Both the position numbers and the translations under genes were made by a program. The notes under the pieces were generated by a model. The model saw only the letters and a program-made list of their open reading frames with translations. It ran no database searches and was not told where the DNA came from. From assembly GCF_001411555.2 (NCBI RefSeq), contig NC_049916.1:9869295-9933294 (forward strand): a stretch of DNA of 64,000 nucleotides. The letters are read 5' to 3'. This DNA comes from Juglans regia (taxonomy: Eukaryota; Streptophyta; Magnoliopsida; Fagales; Juglandaceae). Of this stretch, positions 46,501-56,501 are shown piece by piece. Within the stretch, counting starts at the first letter, position 1. Each line of letters begins with the position of its first letter.

Positions 46501-48946
46501 TATGATGGGTGAAGTGTTAGAGTGTAGGAATGGCGTAACGGGGACGTGATGAGATGTCAAGTGTTGGGAGTACATGATGAATCGTTCTCATGATGAGTTA
46601 GGAATTTATGTACCAAAATGCTGGGTAACGCGACAAGGTCACGGTGTAGCTTGGGAATAGTCTCAAGTTGTATGACATGACATAAGACATGGTTATGAAT
46701 GGAGTCTTGTCGTATTAAGTGTTGAGATGAACTGTCAAAAAGGATGGGTAGCATGAAGAGTCATGCTAGCCGGGTTAAGAGAAGGTTGGTATCGGAGTAT
46801 GGCCCTTGTCCCTACAAGCAGGTGATGAACGTGTCATATGTTGATCTTAGGTGATGAAGGGGTAAGGTACATGTATAATCTAGGTAGACACCTGTGTCGG
46901 ACGGATTCACCATATGTAATGGGTAATCTGTCATGAGTATAGTTGCACGGTACTTAAGCCTCAAAGTTGGCTTAGAGCCGTGTGGCTTGTATGGATGGGA
47001 ATGAGGATTAGTATGGGCTAAGATACATGAAGGTAGTGACGGGCGTATTATCTAGGATTGGGATGCGTGATTCCATCGATCGGAATCATGCGTCGGAATG
47101 TTGTTGTAAGAAGAGTAAGACAAATGTCTTAGTGTCTTAATCCTAAGATGAATCATGGGTTCACTTTAGTGGATGAGTACTCGAGGCAAGACTTTGAGTT
47201 GGAAGATGTGGTGACCGTAAGTGGTCCCCGAAGGGTTTAGCATAGTAAAGGGCACGTAAGTGCACGGGATAGAAGGAGAGTGTTCTAAATGATATGTAGC
47301 TCTATTTCTAGTTTAAGTTTCTTATGCATTAGATAGAGAATGACGCTAAGGTATTTGTATGCATGTAGGTTGCCATCTGACAAGCACATGAATGGACTGC
47401 ATGATATGCAAATAGCATGGAGTTCAAGTAAGTGTTACGTTCATACTCTTCTAGAGTCTTTATAAGATAAAAGAAAATGAAAACGAAAGCTTTTCCTTTA
47501 TGACGCTTTAAGAAAAGACTAAAGACGTTTTAAGAAAGAAAATGCTAAGTGTTCAAAGGTATAAGTATGTACAGCCCCTCCTTGGCAGCCCCTTTTTACG
47601 CAACCAAAGTATTAATTGTACGTATGTGAATGGATGACTATACGCTGTATCTATTGTATGTATTTTCTAAGAAAATCCATGAACTGATGAAAATGCATGA
47701 AAGGCATGGCAGCGGATGCTTTTATGGAATCCTACGAACCGACACTCTCATGTGCACCACAAGGTGATGCTTGTGGACGCCATGACTGAAGACGTTCAAG
47801 GTGACGCTTATGGGATGCCATGAAAGCTGACGTTTAAGCCCATGTATGTTCCTAAATGACGTTTTCAATGAACAAACTATTAATGAAATGATAGGACTGA
47901 AATGAACTGAAAAAGAAAAGACGATTTTCGGGCTTACGCCCCAAACGATGCTTTTCTCATGAAAAGAAATGTTTTCTCACGAAAAGAAATGTTTTCTCAT
48001 GAAATGATTGTTAAATGAAAGAATGAACTGAATGAAAGCTCCAGCTCTTTCGAGCTGACATGAACGAATGAATGAAAAGCAAAAAAAGACATGAAAGCAT
48101 GAAATGTATGAAGATACGTAACGGCAACATGAATGAATGAAAAGGGTACCAATGAATGGGCAGATTGCAATGCCGGGTAAGTAGTACTAGAAGTGCACCC
48201 AGTGCTGCCCCTATGAAAGGGAGACCGCTAACCCCAAACACACGGGGTGTAACAGTGTGTACTGACCTATAAAAGTGATAAGAACGAATGGATGTATGCA
48301 TGTATGTATCAACGCACGAATGCACAAACCTTTAAGAAATGAAGGCACTGACGGAGGACATGTTTTAAAGAAATGAAAGCCTTTTGAAAGGAAAAATCCC
48401 GTCCAGTGACGTTTTCAAACAAACGCACGTAAGCACGTATGCATGAACTCTTGAAGAAATGAAGGCACTGACGGGAGAAACATTTTACGAGAAGGAAACA
48501 AATCCCGTCCAGTGACGTTTTCAAATGAACACACGTATGACACGTATGCATGCACGTAATAGTATGTACGAATGGTGAATGCATGAATGAAAACTTATAT
48601 TGTTATATTTTAACTGTATGAAGTAATGCTTACGAGTCTTCGACTCATTTTAGTTTTTATGCATGTCCCTCCCCCCACAGGAATTGCATGATTAGGACGG
48701 ACACGGCCCACGGGGAAGAGCACGGAAGTCTAGGCATGAGTTTTAAACTTACGAGAGACCTTTTTATTTTAAGATTTATGTTTTCCGCTGTAAACCTCTT
48801 TTATTGTCAAAGCACATTTTAATTTATAAACGTGGAGTCTCGCACCCTGGGTATGCAAGTGAAAAGTTTTAAATCGGACAGTAATTCCCGTCGTCCTTTT
48901 ATAAAAATATTTTATAAAAAGTCTCACCACAAGGACGGGCGTTACA
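43512..48946 (+). mobile_element. Solo LTR-D (5.4 kb) inside the RT gene
   Basis: The ends are TGTGATACCCTGC at 43512 and GGGCGTTACA at 48946. The perfect duplication TATTA lies at 43507-43511 and 48947-48951, and the LTR is 5435 bp. A TATA-like ttaaata near 44130 precedes a C-rich, (TC)n-bearing leader (44150-45200), whose open frames are compositionally biased and show no domain. A minisatellite follows at 45440-46140, then about 2.5 kb without recognisable features. The hairpin GAGTC/GACTC is at 48634-48646. There are no internal retroviral domains, so it is a solo LTR. Confidence 0.88.
45440..46140. repeat. 85-90 bp minisatellite in LTR-D
   Basis: About seven units begin gagtgtactccatgtg (starts near 45594, 45684, 45774, 45862) and contain ccatatggcgggtatgccat and a ggtgatgtggcgta block. 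Most units are near 90 bp, a multiple of three, so several minus-strand frames stay open through the array (up to 271 codons at 45317-46132). They translate the same repeat and are not credible genes. Confidence 0.85.
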
Positions 48947-49303
48947 TATTATGAACAAAGTATTCCAACTATTCTTGGATATGTTTATGGGGGTGTTCAT
49001 AGATGATATTCTAGTATTTTTAAAGAATGTTTAGGATCATCTAAGGATGGTGTTAGGAAAGTTCAAGGAACATCAACTATTCTCTAAGTTCAACAAGTAT
49101 GAGTTTTGGCTGGAAGAAGTTAAATATCTTGGTCACGTGATATCCAGAGAATGAGTCATGGTTGACCTGAGCAAGATTGAAGCAATCGTGGATTGGTAGT
49201 GTCCTACCATGGTACACGAGGTTAGAAGTTTATTGGACTAAGTTGGTTACTATTGGAGGCTCAAGGAAAGATTCTCTAAGTTATCAAGTTCTCTCACAAT
49301 GTT
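48947..49303 (+). pseudogene. Ty3 element 3 reverse transcriptase, second half
   Basis: After LTR-D the palm continues with FIDDILVF (the YxDD box position, here with Phe first) at about 48990. KYEFWLEEVKYLGHVIS, a stop, VDLSKIEAIVDW and YYWRLKERFSKLSS follow. Removing LTR-D and one TATTA copy leaves the two halves in the same reading frame, which confirms a clean insertion into an older RT gene. Sequence similarity ends at about 49303, next to a MITE, so RNase H, integrase and the 3' LTR are missing. Confidence 0.85.
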
Positions 49304-49306
49304 AAT

Positions 49307-49499
49307 GGGCTTGATTTGGATAGTGAGTTGAGATGAGTTGAAAGTTGAATAAAATATTAGTATAATATTATTTTTAATACTATTTTTATTTTAGAATTTA
49401 AAAAAGTTGAATTGTTTATTATATTTTGTTTGAAAATTTAAAAAAATTATAATGATTAAATGAGATAAGTTAAGATGATTTTACTATCCAAATCAGGCC
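49307..49499. mobile_element. MITE, Fagales-type family 1
   Basis: The inverted ends are gggcttgatttggatag and ctatccaaatcaggcc, about 193 bp apart, around an AT-rich core with gagttgagatgagttgaaagttgaataaaatatt. The sequence tctcacaatgtt occurs both just left of it (49292-49303) and at 49689-49700. This is possibly the footprint of a larger insertion, or chance. Confidence 0.75.
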
Positions 49500-49914
49500 A
49501 GAAGAACTTAGTGTAAGACTGACACGAGAGAGGGATTGGTCTTGGAGGCTGATTGGGCAGCTTGGGAGGCAAAATTCAGAGACTTGGGCATAGGGTCTAC
49601 AAGTAGTGGTTGTGGAGGGGTCATGTGAAGGTGTATGTGACATTTTGAGGTAGCATCCTAGGATTGGTCTAATTGGAGGCAAGAAGTTTCTCACAATGTT
49701 GGGGTGGACATGGGGTGAAATAATGTTGACTTTCAGAGGTTCTTAGGGATTATATGAAGCTGCCAAGTGGAAATTTCGTGGCTTCCACATAGCACCATGT
49801 CATCGCCTTTTTTTTTTTTTTTCCTTCTTATTTGTTGGAGCCTAGATTTTAAATAGAACTGGATTTTTGTTTTTTGTGCAAAACAACATCTCTTATTTAA
49901 AGATACAAATCTAA
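49500..49914. other. Unassigned stretch with poly(T)
   Basis: About 300 bp of mixed composition followed by a T run at about 49809-49822. No domain and no terminal repeats are visible. The minus-strand frame at 49470-49694 crosses the MITE end and is not credible. Confidence 0.4.
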
Positions 49915-50308
49915 GACTTCATTTGGTTATATAGAAGAGATAAGATGAGATGAGATGAGAGTTAAAAATTGAATAAAATATTATTTTTTAATATTATTTT
50001 TATTTTAAAATTTAAAAAAATTAAATAGTTTAGACACCACTAAGGGTTGATGAGAGTTGAAAGTCTCAAGAAGGCTAAATGTCTTTTCTTTTCCATATAT
50101 ATTTTTATATCCTTAAACTTTTTTTTAAAAAAAAAAATCATAATATCATTAAAAAATACTTTCTTAATCACTAAATAAATAAAATAATATTATCGAGACC
50201 CATCATTGGGAGAAGTAGCATTATTCAAATTTTTATTGTATTTTATGTCAATTTTAAAAAATTGTAATGATCAGATAAGATGAGATGATTTATGTAAACA
50301 AGCGAGAC
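49915..50308. mobile_element. MITE family 1, interrupted copy
   Basis: The left half (gacttcatttggttatatagaagagataagatgagatg) runs to about 50033. The right half (attgtaatgatcagataagatgagatgatttatgtaaac) resumes at about 50214. About 180 bp of unrelated AT-rich sequence lies between them. Confidence 0.6.
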
Positions 50309-50337
50309 AGTTTTCCTCTCTCTTCGTTTTCTATCAG

Positions 50338-50690
50338 TGTTGTGAATTTCGTATCATACCGGCTGATACAGTCAAAATTTTTCGAACCGGCCAAAATACC
50401 GACGGATATTTCGGCCAGTGTTTTTTTTTTCATTTTTTCAAACTACAAGCTTATTTTTTAACCCCCAATTCAAACTAGATTATTTATAATTTATATATAT
50501 ATATATGTATTTATATATAATTTATTTATATATAGACTATTATTTTGAAATATAATTTTAGAATATAATTTATTTATATATTGACTATCTCGAAATGTTA
50601 TCTCGAAATGCTATTTCGAAACGGTATCGGTATCGAAATATTTCGTTTCAGTGCCTTGACCGGTACGACATCCAGTACGGTATTCAAAAA
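50338..50690. mobile_element. MITE with accgg-rich terminal inverted repeats
   Basis: The left end, gaatttcgtatcataccggctgatac, is roughly complementary to the right end, gaccggtacgacatccagtacggtattc. The AT-rich core contains tatatata runs, and tctcgaaatg repeats lie near 50590. Length is about 350 bp. The target duplication is not clear. Confidence 0.6.
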
Positions 50691-51696
50691 ATTGTATTCT
50701 ATCCTTTGTAGTGATTAGCCCTAATCCTACCTAATGAGATCAAGAGTTTAAATCTTATTAAAATTAAACAAAAGAGCAGTAAATTTGGTGATCATGTAAC
50801 ATTCAACCCTTCATAGAAATGCTCTTATCTCAAGGGCATGCATATCTTCCTCTTTTCCGTCCTTTTTTTTTTTTTTATGTTTTAATTCCAAATTTAGATC
50901 CAAACAAGGAATTGCATCCATATTATATTTTCCTCCACCACATATCAGTATATGCATTAGAAAATATCAGTTACGCTCGGTGGTGGCCGAGTAATAGCAA
51001 ACAATGGCTTGCAGTTGTTTGCATTTACAACATGGAACCCCGAATCCTCACACCACGTATAATACGTTTAGATATTTTTAGATATTTTTAGATATAATCC
51101 TATCATAGGATTGTATGACTTTGTCATTATTTTAGATATTTTTTTCTTTGCTCCGAAAGGAATTTTTGGGGGCCACCAACTCCTCATGGGTCTGTTTTCT
51201 GATTGAGTACTACTAGTTGAAGCTGAACCAATAATACTTTATTCTTCCTTTTCAATCGTGCCTAAATTCTCACACGTGTCAAACAACATGAAAAGATAGT
51301 CATCTCCAATCACCTTGGTTTCGCGTCAAGATGGTTTTTTTTTTATTATTGAAGAGTTAGTCTATATATAATTTTAAAATAGAGATGACTTATTCAAGTT
51401 TATATAGTTATATTTAAAAATAATTAAAATTAAAATAATATTCTTTTTAAATTAATGTTTTTTTTTATTTTATCTCTATTCTGTAAATAAAATTTCTTTT
51501 TATTTAATAACCTACCATTATTGAGCCACAATTTTTTATGAACAACAAAAAAAAAAAAATTGCAGGAATAAACTCCTGCAATGTTAAACTTTGCTTTTGT
51601 GAAAGTAATTCTTAATGTTATTAATGATACTAAGTTATCTAGATAAACTCAAATAAGAGTACGAGACGAGAAGTCTATCCCTTATGGCTTCTTCGC
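50691..51696. other. AT-rich intergenic DNA, no gene seen
   Basis: Short open frames only. The 90-codon frame at 50819-51091 has a Phe-rich start from a T run and no recognisable domain. A small local repeat, agatatttttagatattttt, occurs near 51070-51090. Confidence 0.5.
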
Positions 51697-52537
51697 ATGT
51701 TTGTATAATGATATGAGATAAAATTTGTATGAATAATAGTAAAATAATTTGAGTTAAGAATGAAAAAATTAAATAAAAATATTATAAAATTAAAATTTTA
51801 TTAAATATATTTTTTAATATATTTTTATTTAAAAATTTGAAAAAGTTGTATTGCTAAAAATATTATAAAATTAAAATATTATTAGAATATAAATTTTTAA
51901 TAATATTTGAAGAAGTTTATTATTTTTTGTGTTTTATTTAGAAGATATAAAAATTATAATTGTTAGATAATAATTAGATTAAAAAATTAAAAATTTGAAA
52001 CTGAAAAAGTATTTGTATTTGATTAATATTTAAGATTAAAATTATGAGAAATTTTGAAATGAGATAAGATCATCTCACTTCCTGAACAAGCTTTAAGGAA
52101 ATAAAAAGTTTATCACTTGTAAAAATTAAGGGAACGTTTGGAGACTAATATAAGATGAAAAATTTGTGAATAATAGTGAAATAATTTAAACAAATATGTT
52201 TTATTGGGTTTTGGAAAACTAAATGAGAAAAAATTGAATAAAAATATTATATTTTTAACATATTTTTTAATATTATTTATATTTGAAAATTTGAAAAATT
52301 TGTCTTATTTTTTATATTTTATTTAAAAGTTTAAGAAAATTATAATAATTAGATAAAAATTAGATAAAAAAAATTAAAAAATACAAAATAAAAATACATT
52401 TATATTGAAGTGATGTTTGATAAAAAAATTATAAAAAATCTTAAAATAAAATGACATCATCTCACTTTCTAAATAGAGAAAATATATTCCTTATCCTACT
52501 GAATGAAATAAAAAAGTTTATCACTTGTAAAAATTAA
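51697..52537. repeat. Two direct copies of an about 410-bp MITE-containing unit
   Basis: Unit 1 is 51697-52130 and unit 2 is 52131-52537. Each has a MITE-like body (gtttg..atgagataaaatttgtgaataatagt.. to ..catctcacttyctraa). Each is followed by the same flank, gaaataaaaagtttatcact (52099 and 52504 onward). The repeated flank argues for a tandem duplication of host sequence plus MITE rather than two insertions. Confidence 0.6.
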
Positions 52538-53681
52538 ATGAAAGAGCAACCACTTTAGTAAATACGGAGAAAGAGCATTTCTACTCAACCTCTATTATAC
52601 ATCAAATTTCATACTTTTTTAAATTTTTAATATTTTTTTTAAGTTTTTTTTTTTAGTTTATTTTTTTTAAATTATTTTAAATTTTTTATTCATTATTTAT
52701 ATAATAAATATTTAATAAAAAATAATAATAAAAATTAAAAATAATATAGGGTGAGGAGTGTTAGAAGATTATGAAAATTTTTTATTTACGAGAAAGGACC
52801 GTTTCAAGAACTAGGAATAATACAGCTGGCAGGCAATCAATGTACATACAACTACCCATTGAAAGCCGGACACGTATGGTTGATGATTTTATTACGCCTC
52901 CATGTTACAGACTGGACGACATGGATATGCCAGACATCTTTTGAGCTGTTGTAATAATGATTTTTTAAATTACTTATCATCATTCTCGCCGACGTTTACG
53001 GTTCTGCTTAAATAGCACATGCATCTTTCCCTTCTATATTTAATATGTGAGTTATTTTACTAATAAATTATTCTGATTTTAACTTAATGATTTCACCCAA
53101 TATCAGAAAAGACCAATCAAATCAATAGCACCGCTTATGCTTTATGATATGTTAATTGCGTCCATCCGTCCGGAGATTTATATTGACTTCTTTAAAAAAA
53201 TAAAGTTTGAATTATGAGTTATAATAGTTTTAAACATATCTTTAAATTTAAAGATATACTATTTATTTTTAAAAATAATATTTTACTGTAAAAATTATTT
53301 CAATTGTTTTGTTTTTCAGTTTTTATTTTTTAACGTTTTTACTTCCCTCGAACGTCTTTCATTTTATTCATTAAAAATATATTATTAATTAATATATAGT
53401 TAGTTTTGAAATATGTAAAGGAAAAATATTATTATTAATTAATATATAGTTAGTATAATTATAAAATATAAAACATTATTATTAAAAAAATAATATTATA
53501 TTATTATTTTGACTAATTCAATGTGGAGTTATAACTAGAGAGATTTTGGATTTATAGAAAATATATATTTTTTATCAAATTTTACAAATAACTTTAATGA
53601 ATCAAATGCTTAACCTTTCAAAAATTTTCTTTTTCTAGGTGAATTATCATCAATCTACCATTGCATAAATATCAACTTTTT
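52538..53681. other. AT-rich intergenic DNA
   Basis: No coding frame is seen. 52573-52770 may be another MITE (gagcatttctactcaacct at the left, gggtgaggagtgttagaa at the right), but its ends pair poorly. A short tandem similarity (ttattattaattaatatatagttag) occurs at about 53387 and 53436. Confidence 0.4.
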
Positions 53682-53870
53682 TAAATCTCAAAACAAAAAT
53701 TATATTATTATAATATTTTAAATTTATAATATTTTTATTCAATTTTTTCTCTCTCATTTTCAAAATTTCAATAAAACAACTTGACTCAAATAATTTCACT
53801 ATTATTCACAAACTATTTTATTACCATTCACATCTCATCTTATCTCAGTTCAACATCCAAACGAGACCTT
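53682..53870 (-). mobile_element. MITE fragment, minus orientation
   Basis: Read on the minus strand it begins aaggtctcgtttggatgttg, then agataagatgagatgtgaatgg. It continues with the same body as the copies at 51697-52537. The far end is not recognisable, so this is a partial copy. Confidence 0.65.
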
Positions 53871-54036
53871 AATCTTATTATTTATGCTTCCTTAACATAA
53901 ACTTAGTTTTAAACTAGATTATTAATATTAAGTTATTAATATATTATTGTTTTAGCGTATTTTTCTTTTTTAGATTTTTTTTATGTTGGCTAACTGCTTT
54001 TAAGCTTTATTTGTTTGTAATTTATATGCATGTTTT

Positions 54037-54363
54037 AGGGCTTATTTGGACACTCTCAAAATTCAAAATTTCTCATAATTTCATTTTCAAACATTACTTA
54101 AACATAAGATATTTTTCATTTTCAATTTTTTTTTCCAATCATTACCTAATCATTATTCAAATATAAAAATTAATACAACTTTTACAAACTTCAAAATAAA
54201 AATTATATTAAAAAATATATTCAAATAATTTTTAAACTTTATAATATTTTTATTTAACTTTTTCTCTCTTATTTTTCAAAACTCAATAAAATATCTTCAT
54301 TCAAATTATTTCGTTACTATTAACAAAATTCTAAGATACTCTAATGTTCCAAACATGCCCTTA
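54037..54363. mobile_element. MITE, complete copy
   Basis: The terminal inverted repeats are AGGGCTTATTTGGA at the left and the complement of AGGGCATGTTTGGA at the right (12 of 14 match). The core is the family's AT-rich body with ttttctctcttatttttcaaaactcaataaaat. About 326 bp. Confidence 0.75.
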
Positions 54364-54596
54364 AGTTTTTAGCCCTTAGGAATGTTGTTGTGTGCATTTT
54401 TAATAGGTTTTATAAGGTATTATTATATGCATGCTATAATTAGACTAATTAGTGTATTTTGACTAATTATTTTTAGCATTTATTTGATTATATATATGCA
54501 TGGTATATATTTTAAACTGAAAATAATGTTGTTGGCTCTAAAATTCATATTTTGGCTAAAAAAGTTATTCATTTGGGTAAAAAAAACCAATCAACC

Positions 54597-54597
54597 C

Positions 54598-54627
<30 letters not shown>
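54597..54627 (+). repeat. (AAT)n microsatellite
   Basis: About nine AAT/ATA triplets. It supplies the Asn run in the spurious 184-codon frame 54484-55038. Confidence 0.9.
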
Positions 54628-54628
<1 letters not shown>

Positions 54629-54679
54629 GAAGCCTAATACCAAATCACCCATGTAAAACTGAATCGAACCAAAATTCCG

Positions 54680-54882
54680 TTTGTGGGTGTGTTGGGCAAG
54701 TGAGAGTACCTCAAGTACTCTCACTACTATTCTTTATTTTATTATTACTTTTTACCTACTTTTTTACTATTCATTACTTTTCACCTACTTTTTACTACTA
54801 TTCAATATTTTATTATTACTTCTTCATTACTTTTTCACTATTATTCACAAATATTCTCAACACTTCTCACTACCCAAACATA
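54680..54882. mobile_element. MITE with tgggtatgtttgggtagtgag ends
   Basis: The left end tgggtgtgttgggcaagtgag and the complement of the right end, tgggtatgtttgggtagtgag, match at 18 or so of 21 positions. The core is built of ctattcattacttttcacctac-type repeats. About 200 bp. Confidence 0.75.
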
Positions 54883-55721
54883 CCCAGTTCGGTTTATAGT
54901 ACATCCAAAACGGACCGAACCTGTGCGAGAGACCACACAAGTCAAAAGATGAACTTGAATCAATCTATTATCGCTTCGAATTCGTATCCCAATTTCGGAA
55001 AGAGTCACATTGGTACAGACACTGTTGCGCACTATTAGATTCCCTAAGTAATTTATTAATGAAAAATACTCTAATAATCACAAAATGATTACATAAAAAT
55101 AATCTCACAATCTAACATGATTTGTAAGATTGTAAATTTACTTTTATTATAAAGTAGATCTAACAGATAAGATGAAATCACGTCAATTTGTAGAATTATT
55201 TTTTAATTGAATCTATATGAAACTTTGTTTCTCCAAAAAATTACAATATGAATCGTATGATGCATACCATGAGCCATTATAATATATAATTTGAAACTTC
55301 ACTGTTAAAATGACGAGAAAATATATTTATAATCGTAAATTGTGCAACGGTCAAATAATCGCTTTAAAAAAAGTAAATAAAACATAGGAACTACATGTGA
55401 CAGAATCTCAAACTCAACTGATGTAAGAAGTATAACTGTAATGCTATGAAAAATTTTAGACATAAATCTCACACTCCTGCACATCACTTAAAAATATGTG
55501 ATTTAACTTTTTTACTCTCATATTTCTTAACATAAAATATGAAATCACATATTAAGTTGTATACAAGAATATGAGACTTATGTGTAGCACAACTCGTAAT
55601 GCTAAACTTAGATAAGAATGCACAAAACAAAAAGAAAACAAAGGGCATAAACATGAGTTTTACCATTCATGTTCTTCTCGTGTTTAAATCACGGCTAAGC
55701 AGTCAGTAGAGTACCAAAAAT
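54883..55721. other. Intergenic DNA, nothing recognised
   Basis: AT-rich sequence with 60-codon frames on the minus strand that show no domain or codon bias. No repeat ends could be defined. Confidence 0.4.
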
Positions 55722-55938
55722 TAAGGTCTCATATGTTTTAGAAAATATATCATTTCATCTCATCTCATTTAATCATTACAACTTTTTTAATTTTTATTAT
55801 AAAATAAAATAAACAATTCAATTTTTTCAAATCTCAAAATAAAAATAATATTAAAAAATATATATTCTAATAATATTTTATTTAATTTTTTAATTTTAAT
55901 CTCAACTCATCGTTTCATCTGAAAAAACAAACGAGAAT
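55722..55938 (-). mobile_element. MITE family 1 copy near the 3' side of the kinase gene
   Basis: Ends are ggtctcatatgttttaga and the complement of aattctcgtttgttttttcag. The body has catctcatctcatttaatcattacaactttttt and aatctcaactcatcgtttcat. About 217 bp, some 560 bp downstream of the receptor-kinase stop codon. Confidence 0.7.
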
Positions 55939-56501
55939 TTCACTTCTTAAAAGTTTCTGAGATTTTGCAAGAAGCTAACAACGTCCGGCTGAGTTACCCG
56001 TCACAAATTTCTCGAGGCAATTTTGAGCCGAAGAATAATTAAAAAAAGCTTGGTAAAAGTAACACCTGTGCAACAACATCAACTCGACGTAAAGACAGCA
56101 GCATAAAACTAACGCGAATAAAGGACAACTTTCGAGGATTTCTATAGTTTTTCTATAGAATTTAAGTAAAGCCATCAAATCTTATGGCGATTTGGTCACA
56201 TAACGGCTAAACAATTTCTTTATGCTAGGTAGACTATCCATGTCAATCTCAAAATGGATGATCATTAAAGATCAGCTTCTCCTGTATAATCCGCCTATTT
56301 GCATGTCCAGGACTTCTAAAATACTAGAACAATGTCCAAAATTCAAATATTATAGGAATAAAACAAGCATAGAGGACAACCTAACAAAAGAAAAGAAAAA
56401 AAGAAAAAGAAAAAGGAATAAGGAGAAAAGGGTAGAGGGAATAGACAAGATAAAGTACTTGGAGCGAGCCATCAAGAATAATCCAACTTCATTTCCAAGC
56501 T

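Noticed and set aside
49292..49700. tctcacaatgtt direct repeats as a target duplication around a 390-bp insert
   Set aside because: Twelve matching bases are suggestive, but the right flank does not resume the RT-RNase H sequence, so a clean insertion is not supported.
54484..55038. 184-codon plus-strand open frame
   Set aside because: It runs through an (AAT)n microsatellite and a MITE. Composition is Asn/Tyr/Phe-rich simple sequence and it shares no similarity with known proteins.
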